Of a stretch of DNA of 64,000 nt, positions 48,801-61,858 are shown in pieces (the first letter of the stretch is position 1; every line of letters begins with the position of its first letter). Both the position numbers and the translations under genes were made by a program. A model generated the notes under the pieces. The model was given only the letters and a program-made list of their open reading frames with translations. It did no database searches and had not been told where the DNA came from. The stretch covers positions 24,841 to 88,840 of the forward strand of contig VXAY01000162.1 in NCBI GenBank assembly GCA_013399855.1, written 5' to 3'. Origin of the DNA: Oxyruncus cristatus (taxonomy: Eukaryota; Chordata; Aves; Passeriformes; Cotingidae).

Positions 48801-50377
48801 GTAGTCAATATTGTATTTTTCACTGCTCCATTAAAAACCCATGAGGAGAATTTTACAAGACCTTGTGTACTGTGATTTCATAAGGCTTCAGAAAGAGGAT
48901 GTGACTAAAGAGAGTCAAATGCATCTAAGAAAAATCCTCATATTTTCTTTTATTTCTAACTTCATGTCATTAAAAATCCCTTTGCTGTGCTTCTAGTGAC
49001 ACTTCTGTTGTTCTGTCCTCAGTGCAGAATTACTCAAGCATTCTTCATGCACTCAGAAGATGTTATCATTAATGCAGCTGAGAAGAAACCCTTCTCAGCC
49101 ACGGTGGTCCTTGTGCAGCTTAGGAAGCTGTAAGAGAAAGTCTGTCTGTAAAAGAGTGCTTTTATTTTTTTCCATTGTTTACCCAAACTTTCAGTAAATT
49201 ACAGGGCTCTCCACTTTCTGATGTTTCTTCTGCACCCATGTATAAGATAAAAGTCACATTTCACATGATAACTATTATGCATCTTGTTTATCTGCAATTA
49301 GAAACTGGAAGGCTCAGATCAGACTATATTGTGCTGTCTAAACATTTGTTTTGCAGATGAGAGAATTCTTATAGCTATAAGAGCTCCCAGTCTCCTCTTA
49401 AAACAGGCCAACCCTCTACCAGTAACTCGAAGAAGGCTTTAGATAGAGGTATTAGCAGGCAAATCTATTAGAGAGTGCTGTACACTTTAAGAGGCAGGGA
49501 GAAAAGGTAACTCAAGAAAGCTCAGTAAACCTCACATAACCATTAGAAATTTTTGTACTTGAATAAGTAAGATGAAAAGCTAACACTGAACTTACTCCTA
49601 ATTGATGTGCCATCTTTTCCACCACAGATATGCTTGCACACAATAAATAGAGCCCTTATTCTCACGTTAGGACTGAGGAAAACCCCTTGCCCCAGACCCA
49701 GCGAGTGGCAGCACTCAGCAGATTTGGGAAGCGGTGAAACCACCACCACCACAGGGCACTGCTGCAGCTGGTTAAGCACCAAAGCCATGCTGGGGATTGT
49801 GGTGTTCAGTGCAGTGCAGGCTGTTTCTGGCTGTACTGTAAGGTGACCTTCTATCCGAGCTCTGGAATAAACAATGAAGGATGGGGCAGGGGAGAGGGAA
49901 TGTATGGGAAGGGTAGTCTTTCTGATCTGTTGGCAAAAGCAACTGCCCAGTTATCAGAAGCAAGTCCTGCTCTTTTTTTGAAGGTAGTCTGTTCTCATGT
50001 GCTGGAGTGCACAGCCAACAGAAGTCATTATCAATATTCATCTGAAGAAATGACTTTTCAATGAGATGAGAACCATATTTGAATAGGGAGTATCTGGATT
50101 ATTTCCTCCAAACAATAATGCTTTGTAATCAGACAGAGAGAGAAATTTTAAAAAAGGCAGGTGTTGAAGTCAAATATGTTATAGTCAGTTGGTGTCTTTT
50201 TCAACAGGGGCGTGTTCTCAAGTCGGTCCTCTAATAAACTTTGAAATGTCAGGAACAGCTGGGGAATTATTACAGTTTTAAGGAGAAAACACTATTCCCC
50301 ATGCTAGAGGAAATTCAGTTAAAGTCAAGTTTAATTAAAGGCATGTGAGTGAGATCTTAAAATGATGCAACAACCCT
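45896..50377. other. Intergenic; possible conserved non-coding element near 46.1-46.7 kb
   Basis: No gene is recognised. The 46110-46740 stretch is repeat-free, has homeodomain-type TAAT cores and a texture like vertebrate conserved non-coding elements, but this cannot be shown without alignment. Confidence 0.35.
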
Positions 50378-50560
50378 GGTTGGAAGAGACCTCAAAAAAT
50401 CATCTGTTCCAACTTTTCATGGGAAAGGAAGCCTAGATGAGATTATTTAGCACCCTGTTCAGTTGCTTCTTGAAAATCCCCATTGATGGACACTCCACCA
50501 CATCCCTGAGGAGTTTGTTATAATGAATAATTGTTCTCACTGTAAAAAAATCTCTTTATT
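50378..50560 (-). repeat. CR1-like LINE 3'-end fragment (degenerate)
   Basis: Reverse-oriented CR1 blocks: 'ggttggaagagacctcaaaa', 'tgatggacactccaccacat', and 'tgttctcactgtaaaaaaat'. The terminal tail is lost. Confidence 0.75.
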
Positions 50561-53500
50561 ATATCAGATGGAAATTCACCTGAGTTTGGGTGTAGATTTA
50601 TGAAAAATAACAAGGAAGGTCGTATACAGCCTCTGTGTGTAGCAACAGGATATGTTCAATATTCTTTAGTTTGGGGTCTGTGTTTTTTTTTTAAGTTTAA
50701 CTACGGGGCTACTGAGCTCTTTACAGTGACACTGACAGCAAAGTCAGACCACTTGTGCCTGAAAAGCTGTCTGTGCAGGTGAGATTGCTTCTTTCTCTGC
50801 ATACCTCTGTAAATTTTTACATGCTGGTAATCTGCTGGTATGTTTTCAATTTGCCTATCTTTGTTATGTCTTTCTGAAGTTTATTCCATTTCTCTGCTGA
50901 CTGGTTTTTATCACCTCTCTGCTTTGTCCCTCTTTCCAGGGTGTGAACAAAAAAGTCGTTCAGGATTATGATGTACAATCTGCTCTTTCCAGGCCCGTGC
51001 TGTTGCTATTTACTTAGCAGTTGTCTGCCTTGTGTTTCCAGATTAATTCCCTTATCATTTGGTCTGGGGTTTTTTAATTGTTTTCACCAGTACTGTTGTC
51101 AAACTAAGTGATAATGTTCTAGACTTTGCCCATCTTTATTACAGATTGATACCATGTTTGCACTCTAGGTTCCTTTGTTTCTAATTAATTTTAGATTAGT
51201 ATGTCCGAAACTTATCTTTGCCTCTCTGACAGTTCTAAAAAAAGTAAGAGAGGTGTGACCTTGCTGCCTTGGGCTTTATGAGAAAATAAAGCTTGGGTGG
51301 AGGAAGGGCATACAGGTCTGAGGGGTAAGCATTCCCTTCCAGGGGATGCTGGCTACTCAGCACACAAGAGCTAACATCCTTGGATTCAATCCTTGCTCCA
51401 TTTATTTTAGAAACATAGACATAAACTCCTGTCACCTCAGGACATAGTGGCCATATCCAAACTTAAATATGGATGCTGGCAGGGAGCCTAAGTCCTTTGC
51501 CATATACCATGCTTCTGAAATTCTGTAGATTTTCTATATTTTGTTTTTCTTAAAATGGAGTCTCCCAAATAGGCTAATTACCTGTGTGTTACTTACATGA
51601 GTTGCATTCTGCAATCCACAGGGTATAGCTGGGGGCTCATTCTGGATGTTGTGCTATGTATGCTCCAGCTTGCAGTTATATTGCCAGCAGTCAGTAACTT
51701 GTACTCATAATGGGAAAGATGTGGAAGCAACTAACAAACACTTTAGAGTAAGCAAATTCACTACCAGTTGGCAAAATTATGGAAGGAAAATCCATCTTAA
51801 AGTGCACCCTCTTGTATTTGCTTTTATGTATTAGCAGTCTTATGAAAGCGTATCCTCAAACACATCAAACTCATCATAAGATGAAAATCAGTTATCAATG
51901 ATAAATAAAACAGATGAATTGTTTTGAAACTTCCAGCTTCTCATCTGATTTGTTAAGAAAAATCCTGAGAAACTACTTCGCATCTGTATTTCCATCCTTA
52001 ATCATTTGTGCACTGAACCAATACTGTGCTTTACAGTGGTGATTGTCTTTTGTCTGACAACTGAGCTGTCAGATTAAACCACCTCTTAATTTCAAACTGT
52101 CAGCATTTTCCTTCCTTTTAATTCTCACCATGAAAAATTAAGTCTTTTCTTTGCCTCACCTTAATTTTATATTGACAGATTTGTCACCTTCCTCCCCCTA
52201 CAATTTTCTTTCTCATTCATCCTCTGCATTTATTTATGCCTCAGCATTATTCCCCTTCTCTGTAACAATGCTCCTTCATTCCTCTACTTTTTGTCAAAAC
52301 ATAGTGATGTCTCCCTGTAGAAAACTGCAATAGGCTGAAGAGTTTGTGCTACTTTATGATAACTCTGATAAATGTCTAAAAAAAAAATTAGTAACTGTAT
52401 CCAACCCAGAGCACTCTTTATCTGTCTTCTGCAGGCACAGTAAAACTGTCTCAGATAAAGATTGTGCCTATAGATTAGAATTAGGGCTGTATTTTGTAAA
52501 TATTAATTGAATTTCATCTTTTGATACCTGGGAAAAAAATTTTGAATCAGTTGCATTTCATTTTATGGGATATTCATATATTTGTGAAATAAATGGATTT
52601 CCTCACAGATGTGACTGATGCTAACAGCAAGAACCAATTTACTGGATTTGAGTCTTTGCCACCTCTGGAATAAATGCACGACTGCTGTTAACCCTAGAAT
52701 CCTTCTGGTCCAGAGGAAGAAGGCAAGTGGGCATTTGAACTAATACTGTTCTTTAAGAGCCAGAAAATGCTGTTTAGTGGAGAGCCACAGATTCGCTAAT
52801 AAAAATGAATAGCCGTCTTATTTTCTTAGTGGTACTGACTTAGCGAAGCAGAATATTAATAAAGTATTGAAAAACATGCTGTAGAATACCTCATATTATA
52901 ATTTTTTGATTGGAGATTACTGACTTTATATATAGACTATTTAAGTCAAAAAGTAGCAGTGACAGATTTGTACAACCCACCCACACATACCTTCTGACCT
53001 TTTCACCCAGTCAACAAATAAGCTACAATGAACTTCAGCAGTATCAAAGAGATGTCTTCATAGATGTACAGTGAACTGGCTATCTCTGAAATAATAACCT
53101 ATTAGATAAGGGTATTTTGTTTGGATTGTGTGTCTTTTAAACTCAGCAGACCTCAAAACAGAATATGAAATGTGAAAGAAAAATGAACTACAGTGAGCTG
53201 GAATTGTGAGTCATCTTATTAATCGATTTAAATTGTAAATACCTCAGGTGATTATCCATTGTTTCTGTTTTGAAGACTATGTGTACAGCACAACTACGAG
53301 TATTTAACACCTTCACAAGAATACTGTATTCCAGAAGTTGTGTCTTCTACACTAAGTCAAGTTGTTTCACCATGATGTGAAGGTCAGGGGGCTGAAGACT
53401 GCAGTCAGGAAGAAAATGTCAGCTGTAAGGTGCATGTCCCTTGTTCCTATCACAAACATTGACCTGGTTTGATTTATTGCTTACAGTGTCCCAGGTCTTG

Positions 53501-56500
53501 AAATTAAGGCTAAGGCAGGTTGTCAGCTAGACATTATAAAATGATTGCTGTATGCACTGCATTTCAACTCTGTAGTATCAAAGTTACCATTTTTACTTTG
53601 GCTCTTGTCCAAGACTTTCCCATATGTCTTCCATTTCCTTCACCTCCTACCAGTTAGAGAAGCCTTCTGTCTTCCCAGTGAAAGTTTAAGAGCCAATATT
53701 TGTAAAGCAGCAACTCCTTTTAAAATAACTTTCCCACTGTTTTGTGTTCATGTAATTTTATAATGATCAGACTGTTTCTTGTTGCTCTTCCTTAGTGCAG
53801 GCGAGTTGTCTTAGCTATTGAGGGTGTTGCTGCTAAGTAAATGTTGTTTGGGGTTTTTCCTTCAAGTGCAGCTCTCTGAGGAGACATCAGTTGGAACAAT
53901 CTGGTGTTCTTTCATGAAGATTTTCTCTCTGGTTTGAAAGTGACATATGTGTAGGATTAAAATTACATATTTCTTCAGGAGGATGTGCTATTTTTGGCTA
54001 TCGTGATCTGTACATTCTGTTCATGTTCCATAAAAGATGAATATAAAAGGCTTTTCTTTCTTTTTTGAAGCTCTTGGAGAAAATCTGCACTATTCTTTCT
54101 GAAATTACAGAAAGAAATGATGTCTTAGAAATGTATTAAAAAGTAACATGGAACAGATTCTGTTGTGCAGGGGAAATAATAGATATATCCCAGCTGGGTT
54201 CTCAGACTCTCTTAATTTTCATTTACTTTCAACCGATCAATTCTCTGCAGTTCTGTCTGGTAGCTGATATAGTACATCAGGGAAATTACAGCTGATTTCT
54301 AAAACCTATTTCATGGAAAATGTTGAATGAAACTAAAGACTCAGCACAGAAGTGACAGAAAGAGATAGCTTTCCTACTCCCTCATCTGTAAGGGCTGTAC
54401 TGCAAACCACTATAAATGTTTCCTTCCTTAATTACTGAAATGTTAGCAACAATGCTTAAATAATCACACTGAAAGGGATTAGGAAAGAATTTTTTTTCAA
54501 GTTTTTGATATAATTGACAAAACCTTAAAAATTCCCAAATTCATAAAAAATAGATGAAGTACCTTTTAAGTGTCTCGTATGAGATCTTGTGCCCAAAGGT
54601 ACAATAACTCGTATATAGATGTTGATGGTAATTGTGTGTAAAACAATGCAAGGAAGTATGGAATTTTAAGAATTTATTTTTAGAAAATTCTGTTAAGATG
54701 TGCAATACCTATCCTATATACCCATAAGATGTGTATTTTAATCATAAAAGATAGAAAGGTAGAAAGTAAGAGGTATGATTTTTCAGTCAGTATTTAGATT
54801 CTCTTCAGGAGTTGAAATGACATTTTTGCTAATTTTTAAATCACTCATGACTAATGGAAGAAGTGAACAAAATAAAATTGCTTTCCATGGAGAGCTACAG
54901 GGCCTTCCTCAAACCTCAGGGAACAGCAGGCTGTGGTGCTGTTTCTCAGTACCATCTGTTCTTTGGGTTTGAAATGATTTATGGGAATTGTTCATGTTTT
55001 CCTGTTGACAGTTCAACTTCAGCAATATGTTCTTAGGCAACAATTAAAGTCTAAGCAAATACATACTGCCACTAAAGTTTACTCTTCTGAAAAGATTATA
55101 CAATATATTGAATAAAGAAACTTATATCAATAAAATGTTATTCACTTCAGTATATAAATAGATTGAAAAGAGGATACTAGTCCTCCTTGCTTCTATCTCA
55201 CCAGGCACTTTGGGTAGACATTCAAAGTATTCACTTAAAGTGTCTTATAACTGAAAGCTTACATCAACCTTCACAGGAATAGGATTAAGCCAGCACTAAG
55301 TACGTGTTAGTATTTCTGCTCCTTTCCATCTTTCTTGAAATTCCTGTATAGAAAAAACCTATTGCCGCATATCATCGAAATGTACGGTGCTGGCTCTGAC
55401 ATGTTATTTAAACCCATACCTTATGTGGTTTGAGGATGCTTTTGCATTCAGAATAATCACTGTCTTCACACTTGGCTGTTTTTTTCTTCGCTGAGAAAAT
55501 TGAACAAAATAAATAAAACGCCAATTATCAATTTATGTTCTAATATGTATATAACCATTATTATGTAATCTAACTATAATTAAAATAGTTGCCTAAATCA
55601 TGTAGCCATTTATGAGAGAAACAAAATGATTCATAGTAAATTGTTTACCAGTTTCTATCAATATTCAAAGTATGTCCACTTCTATAAGACACTGAGTTTA
55701 AAACACTTCTGTATGTAGTAAGAATTTGGTACATTGAAAGACTGTAAAATCAAATTCCTGGTAAACACAACTGCAAAATGTTTAGAATATATAAAGCATA
55801 TTTGTAAGCATAACTAGTTTGCAAGGAGCAGTAACATCCTGTGATAGATTGATGGGATTTTATTGCCTGTATTGGCAGAAATGTATCCGTTAAAATCCGT
55901 GAAAATCACAGATTTAAATCCTGCTTATCTTCAGTGGTGGAGATTATTTGGTGGGTGTTCCTACTTTACTTCACTATGAACTTCCTACTAATAAAAGATA
56001 ATTTTTAATCATGCTAGGTCTTTTTTGACTTCTTTTTAAACTTCAAATTCTTTGTGTTTTTTCAGAGCATGCAGTCTGATGAGAGCACATCTTTTCATAA
56101 TAGTTTTTTTATACTGACAGATGATATTCATATTTCCAAAGCATCAAATGTAACAGCTCAGTTCTATTTAATCATCTGGCTTTTTTGTTTCATTTCACAT
56201 TGAGTTGTAATTACAAATTGAAAAAATTCTAAAAATCTAATCTAATATCCCAGTAAAAAAAAAAAAAATTCTTTACTGAAGAGACACAGAGCTTGATATC
56301 TGATAGGCAGAAAAACGCATTAATTATATGAAACATCTTTTTTTGTTGTTCAGTGACTGTCCCATTGACAATATAATCTGTTCACCAGGATCTGACTTAG
56401 TGGCTTAAAAGCTGAGCAGCAGGGTGTGTTTTCTCCCTCTGCAGTACTTGGAAAAAATGTCTTCCATTAATGTCTACTGAGCCTTTCTGGATGACTGTAT

Positions 56501-57639
56501 TAATCATATTTCTTCTTTTCTAGTTACAATAGCAAGAACTTGTGTGGGATGAGAGAAAATAAATAGAAAAATGTGAAACACATTTCTCAGTGTGGGAAGA
56601 TTCTAGCGTAAGTAATTACTCAAATATAACCTGTCACATCTTCAAATGCCTGATACCAACTTTATGCAATCTAAGAATGCAGAAGAAAATCTGCTTAAGT
56701 AACCATCCAACATACAGTAAAGCTTTAAAAATAAAAAAAAAAAAAAAAGAATTTTCAGGCATTCAGTCTAATTTTGATTTCAATCTGAATTTAACATGGC
56801 TCAGCTCCTTAAATTTCTCAGCATACTTCAATTCAACATTCAAGAAATACCTGTAGCACCTGCACCACACCATGTTGCAGTCTAATTCAAATAGAAATCA
56901 CATAATAAGTTTAGTACTCAGAACACCTGCTACCTTAAAACATATTCCTTTGAGACACTTTTACACTAAGCTTTTTTACATCTTCAACAGACTGTGTGAA
57001 TAGAGCCATGGCTTTTTCAAGAGCTTTAATATTCCCTGAGATAAAAGTGGAAAATGCATAAATTGCACTTTGTGGAAACAGGATGACAAATTTCACAACT
57101 TACCACCTAAACCAGCTCTATTTGAGTGTGGAACTCAGTTGTACATCCTGCACAAAAAACAGATAAATTTTCTGCAGATTTTGTTGGGTGATATTGGAAA
57201 AAAGCAGAACTCCTGCTCTTAAAATTAATGAATCCTAATTTTGTTGCCTTTCTTTTAGGAGTTCTGTTGTCCAGAACTGTCCCAAATTCGGCAGAGTATT
57301 TATTTACATTGCAAAGGTTTGTACTGTGTGCAAAACCAGTGACTAGTGATGGATATTTCAGTACTTTTTTTTGTTCTCTCAGTGATGATTGGATAACTTT
57401 GTATAGGAGATCCACCAAGGAACTGTGTCATTAGTTTTCCATTTTTCTGGACTCAGCTGATTGCCTTTGACTAGGAAATAATTTTTCAAGAGAAGAGTTG
57501 CATCTCTTAGCACCATTAAGATTTTTGTCAGAACAAGACACCAATGACCCCTTTCATTAATTCAGAAAATGTTGAACTCTAGAAAAATGCTAGAGGAGAG
57601 ACTCAATAGAATCAAAGAATAGCAAAGAGTCAGGGAAGG
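50561..57639. other. Intergenic, AT-rich, no gene recognised
   Basis: About 7 kb of AT-rich sequence with poly-A runs (near 56254 and 56733). No coding exon, RNA gene or repeat family was recognised. Confidence 0.5.
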
Positions 57640-58310
57640 GGTCAAGAATTGAGGTGCAATGCCAGCAGGGCTCATGGGTCAAGCACAAAGGGTAATAGTG
57701 AATGAGGTGACATCAAAATGGCAACCTGTCACTAGTAGGGCTCTGCAGGGCTCCATTTCAGGCACTGTGTTCTTCAACATCTTCATAAATGTCTTGGATG
57801 CAGGACTGGAAGGGATACTAAACAAGTTTGCAGAAGACACAAAATTCAAAGGAGTTGTTGATTCCCTTGAATGCCCCACAGAGAGGCCTCAATAACAAGA
57901 GAAAATGCTATATTCTTGGGATGGGTCAACCCCAGATGTTCATACAGAATGAGATGCTGCAAAGGAGTGCCACAGAAAGGGACCAGGGGGTCCCGGTGGA
58001 TGGCAAGTTGAATATGAGTCAGCAGTGCCCTGGCAGCCAGGAGGGCCAACCACGTCCTGGGATGCATCAGGCAAAGCATCATCAGCTGGTCGATGGAGAT
58101 GATTGTCCCGCTCTGCTCTGCAGTAGTGTGGCCTCACCCTAAATATTGTGTGCATTTTTGGGCACCACAGAGTAAGAAAGATATTAAGCTATTAGAGAGT
58201 GTCCAAAGGAGGGCAGCGAAGATGGTGAAGGGTCTTGAGGGCCTGAAGGAGACTGAGGGGAGACCTCATTGCAGTCTACAGCTTCCTTCTGAGGGGAAGA
58301 AGAGGGACAG
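57640..58310 (+). mobile_element. CR1 LINE ORF2 fragment, degenerate, lacking the 3' end
   Basis: The + strand reads NEVTSKWQPVTSRALQGSIS, then FFNIFINVLDAGLEGILNKF and AEDTKF. The catalytic FADD motif is changed to FAED, so the enzyme would be dead even before the frameshifts. Later blocks are VWPHPKYCVHFWAPQSKKDI and SVQRRAAKMVKGL. The 3' UTR and tail are missing. Confidence 0.9.
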
Positions 58311-60232
58311 GCACTGATCTCTTCTGTCTTCTGTCATCCTTTCCAGTGCATGGAACTTGTTTGCTGAATGCTGGGTTTTGGAAGTTTTTAATGAATTGCC
58401 ATAGTTCATATATGTTTTTGATAGTGTCTTTTAACATGTTTTTCCTCAGAAGATAAAGACTGCATTTTAAAATTGTATAAGTTCTCCGTGTTAGGCTGTT
58501 TGTTGCAGACAGTGACAGACAACCAAGAACTGGACAAAAACCAGACACAGATATATGTTCCACATGGCATGTCTGGCAGCCACCAGGCATGCTTTCCAAG
58601 TCAAAAGGATCAGTTGAGAAGGACTTAGAAGTAGAGTCATAGGAATTTCTAGACAAAATATTTTTAGATCCTGGCATAAAAGAACCGCACTTTGCTTAAA
58701 ATTATTTTTACTGTGAAAATATTGAAATAAGGTAATCAAATGTGACATCAAGAGTGTTTGTAAATACCTCTGTTAGATAACACTTCATGGCTAATTACTT
58801 CTACAGGTTTTAATTTTTTTCTGAGTTATATTTTTATGTGTCTTAGGGACCCAGTTGCTAAGCTGTTCCATCTGAGTATTTGCCTTAGCAAAGTGATAAA
58901 GGCTATGATAGATGTGAAAAAGAAAAATAATGCTGTGTTAATTAACAGAAGAAAGGAAAAAAAAAAGCTTAAGCATAATCACTGTCTTCTGTTAGGAGAA
59001 AAACATTGTGTGTGATACAGCACAGATTTTAAAGCACTGAACCAAGTCAATCAATAACTTCATTAAAAAGAACAAGTAAGGTAGTAAAAATCAGTATTTC
59101 ACCATCTTCCTTGGCTTCTCCCACTCCTCAGAGCTCTGTAAGAAGAACCTGCTTGCCCTGGAGTTGTAGCAGAAATAAGTAGCAGCACTGAGATTAGAAA
59201 CCTAGAGTTCCATTGACTAGAATATATTTATTTGTTGTCTTAGTATTTTGTAGAAATCTATTTTACTCTGTCCACCAGACCTGAGGGTCTGGGAAACCAG
59301 TAAATTCAGAAGCAAGATGTGAGAGTAGGCCTTCAAAGTGGTGTGAATTATGCTGCTTTTTCACTGCCTTAGCTATTTCAATTTTGAGCAAAGTGCCATC
59401 TGTTACTGAAAATCATATGGCGTATACTACAAGGGAAAACTCAGAGGCTTTCTATCTGCTGTGTCAGAGTAGCTGCATTTGGAACCTTAAAAACTGCAAC
59501 AAGAAAAATCTGAGTTTTAGTATTGTTCCTTCTAGGATTGTGCCTTTTCTAAATGTGATGCTATTTTGGAATTCCTGACTTTTGCTTGAAAACACTTGAT
59601 TTTGCCCTAGTTATTCTGCCTCTAACACCTCCTAACCTATTTTGAGCTGTTAAAATAAGTATATTTTCTTTATTAAGAGATGACACATGTAAGTCTAAAT
59701 TTATCCCTTAAAATATTTTTACTGGAGGCAAAAAATACCTAACTTAGGCCACTTATTCTGAAGATACAGAATAAGAGTGAGTCACTTCACATTATCATGA
59801 TTAATTTATATTATTAGAATATTGTTGCATCAACTGCACTGATTTCATAGATTTAGTATTGCTTTTAGAGCCATATATCACATACTTGAATCAGGAATCC
59901 AAGAGTATTTATTATTTATTCGGTTGCAGTTCTGTCATGATGCTGGCTTGGTGAATTCTGCCTTTCACTCATTTACAAGTCTAAGTGCTGTCATAAAGCA
60001 TTGCTATTAATTTTTATTTCACAAAACCGAACGGATTTTGCCCCCCTCCCCTCATTAGTATTATTCCTACAGGAAATTACTTATGGTTTTAGAAAAACTG
60101 AAATTTTAGAGCTTTTAGTGCACTCTTCACAATCTGATGTCCCTGGTAATTTACATATTAAAACCATGATTTATACAGCAAATATATGCTATTCTTATCC
60201 ACAGGGAGAACATGGCATAATTAATTTTTACT

Positions 60233-60255
60233 CTTTTTTTTTTTTTTTTTTTTTT
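60233..60255. repeat. Poly-T run
   Basis: More than 20 consecutive T. No retroposed gene body or target-site duplication was noticed beside it. Confidence 0.95.
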
Positions 60256-61802
60256 CCTTGACAACCTCAGCCTTGATTGCTCAGTATAAATTCTAATTAT
60301 TGTAGAAAGATGACAGATTCAGGATGGAGAATAGAAGGAAGAAGCCAAAAGCAAAAGGCTATTCCCAGGATAAAGAAGCCATCAAAATGCTAATAAGCCC
60401 TGTTCCAAAAGGGTATTATTGTTTCTTTGTTCAGCTTTATTTATAAACACAAACATCTGAAGCATTGGTTCCATCTGCACAGACTAAAAAGCTCTGTGTC
60501 CAAAATACACACTGCTCCAGAACCTACAAAGAATAAAAAACCCTGCTCAGTGAGACAGCTTTCAGAAAAACACACTGCTCTGAAAATGAACAAAACTCTC
60601 TAGAATTCTAAAGTTTAGGTGGAAAGCCTGCTTCCTACAGAAGTTGTTCTGAATCAAGTAGACAGGATAGAGCTGAATTCTCTGTCTGTGTTGCAGTGAA
60701 GGTAGTTAATAATCTAACATCAGTCTTTATGAGATCCCAGAAGAAAAGAGAACTGTCTGATTTGTCTCATAATTTGACAGACAGGTTGAGTTGTATTTTG
60801 GTAGAGGAGAATGGAATTCATACAAGTTCTTGCTGTATCATCACAGCACTTAAAAATTATAAGGGAAACAGGAAAAAGGAATGGACAGGACAGAAGTGGG
60901 CATGGAAGAAATAAAACTAATAAGACAACAAACAACCCAAACTCAAAGATAAAGGAAAATCAGGAAGGGATAACTCTCAAGTAGAATACAGGACTGGGTT
61001 GAAAGAGCACTTCTAACTCTTGCTTCAAGGAAAATTTCTTTAACTTTTGTTGCAGAGCTAAAAAGGGAGCAAGATAGTCTCACGGTCACAGTGGCAAGCT
61101 CACAGCAGTAGTAGAACCAACAGTCTGAGTCTTATTTATCAATTATATAGGTAAAGATGACAGGTACTTGGCTCATTGAAAAATATTTTTCCACATTTTT
61201 ATAAAAAACAGAAGACATTCAACACCCTCTCCTCTTGGAAGACAGGTTTTCCTCAAAGTGTCATTTCGGGGTGTTTTAATTTTTATTTTTGAAACATTTA
61301 ACAGAAAAAGTACTATGGGCACTTGAGAATAGGGAGGTGTGTGCAGGTTTACATGTATGTTACTTCGATCTTAGGTAAGCCACTTAAGGAGGCTTTGTGT
61401 CTTCTTGGAAAGGGACAAAGACATTTAGCTGAAGTGAACCAAACATGCGTGCACCATGTTATAGCTCAAAGAATAATTAACATGGTGTTATGTATGGATA
61501 GATTATAAATAACCTGCTTGTAAACAGTGCTGCCTTGTGCTTGAAAAAAAACACCTGTGGTAGGCAGGGATGAGAGATTTTACTGCCTAAAGCAGCAGTC
61601 TGGAAATGTTTCAAGAACCTGATCTTAGTCTAGAGATATGAAAAAGACAAAGAAAAATATGAAAACAGAATTTTCACTTTATTAAAATAGTGAGTCTGAT
61701 GATGAGAAACAGTTTCTGCAGTACAATTGCTCTGTAATGTATTTGTTACATTAAGTGAAAGCATATTTCCCTTCAAGTTGTTAACATTCATGGAATTGAC
61801 AT

Positions 61803-61858
61803 AAGTTTAGTTTAAGGACATAAATCNNNTAAAAAAGTTTAGTTTAAGGACAAAAATC
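61803..61858. repeat. 24-bp direct repeat flanking an assembly gap
   Basis: The copies 61803-61826 and 61835-61858 ('aagtttagtttaaggaca' plus six bases) differ at one base and flank NNN at 61827-61829. This may be a real tandem repeat or two overlapping contig ends that were not merged. Confidence 0.9.
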
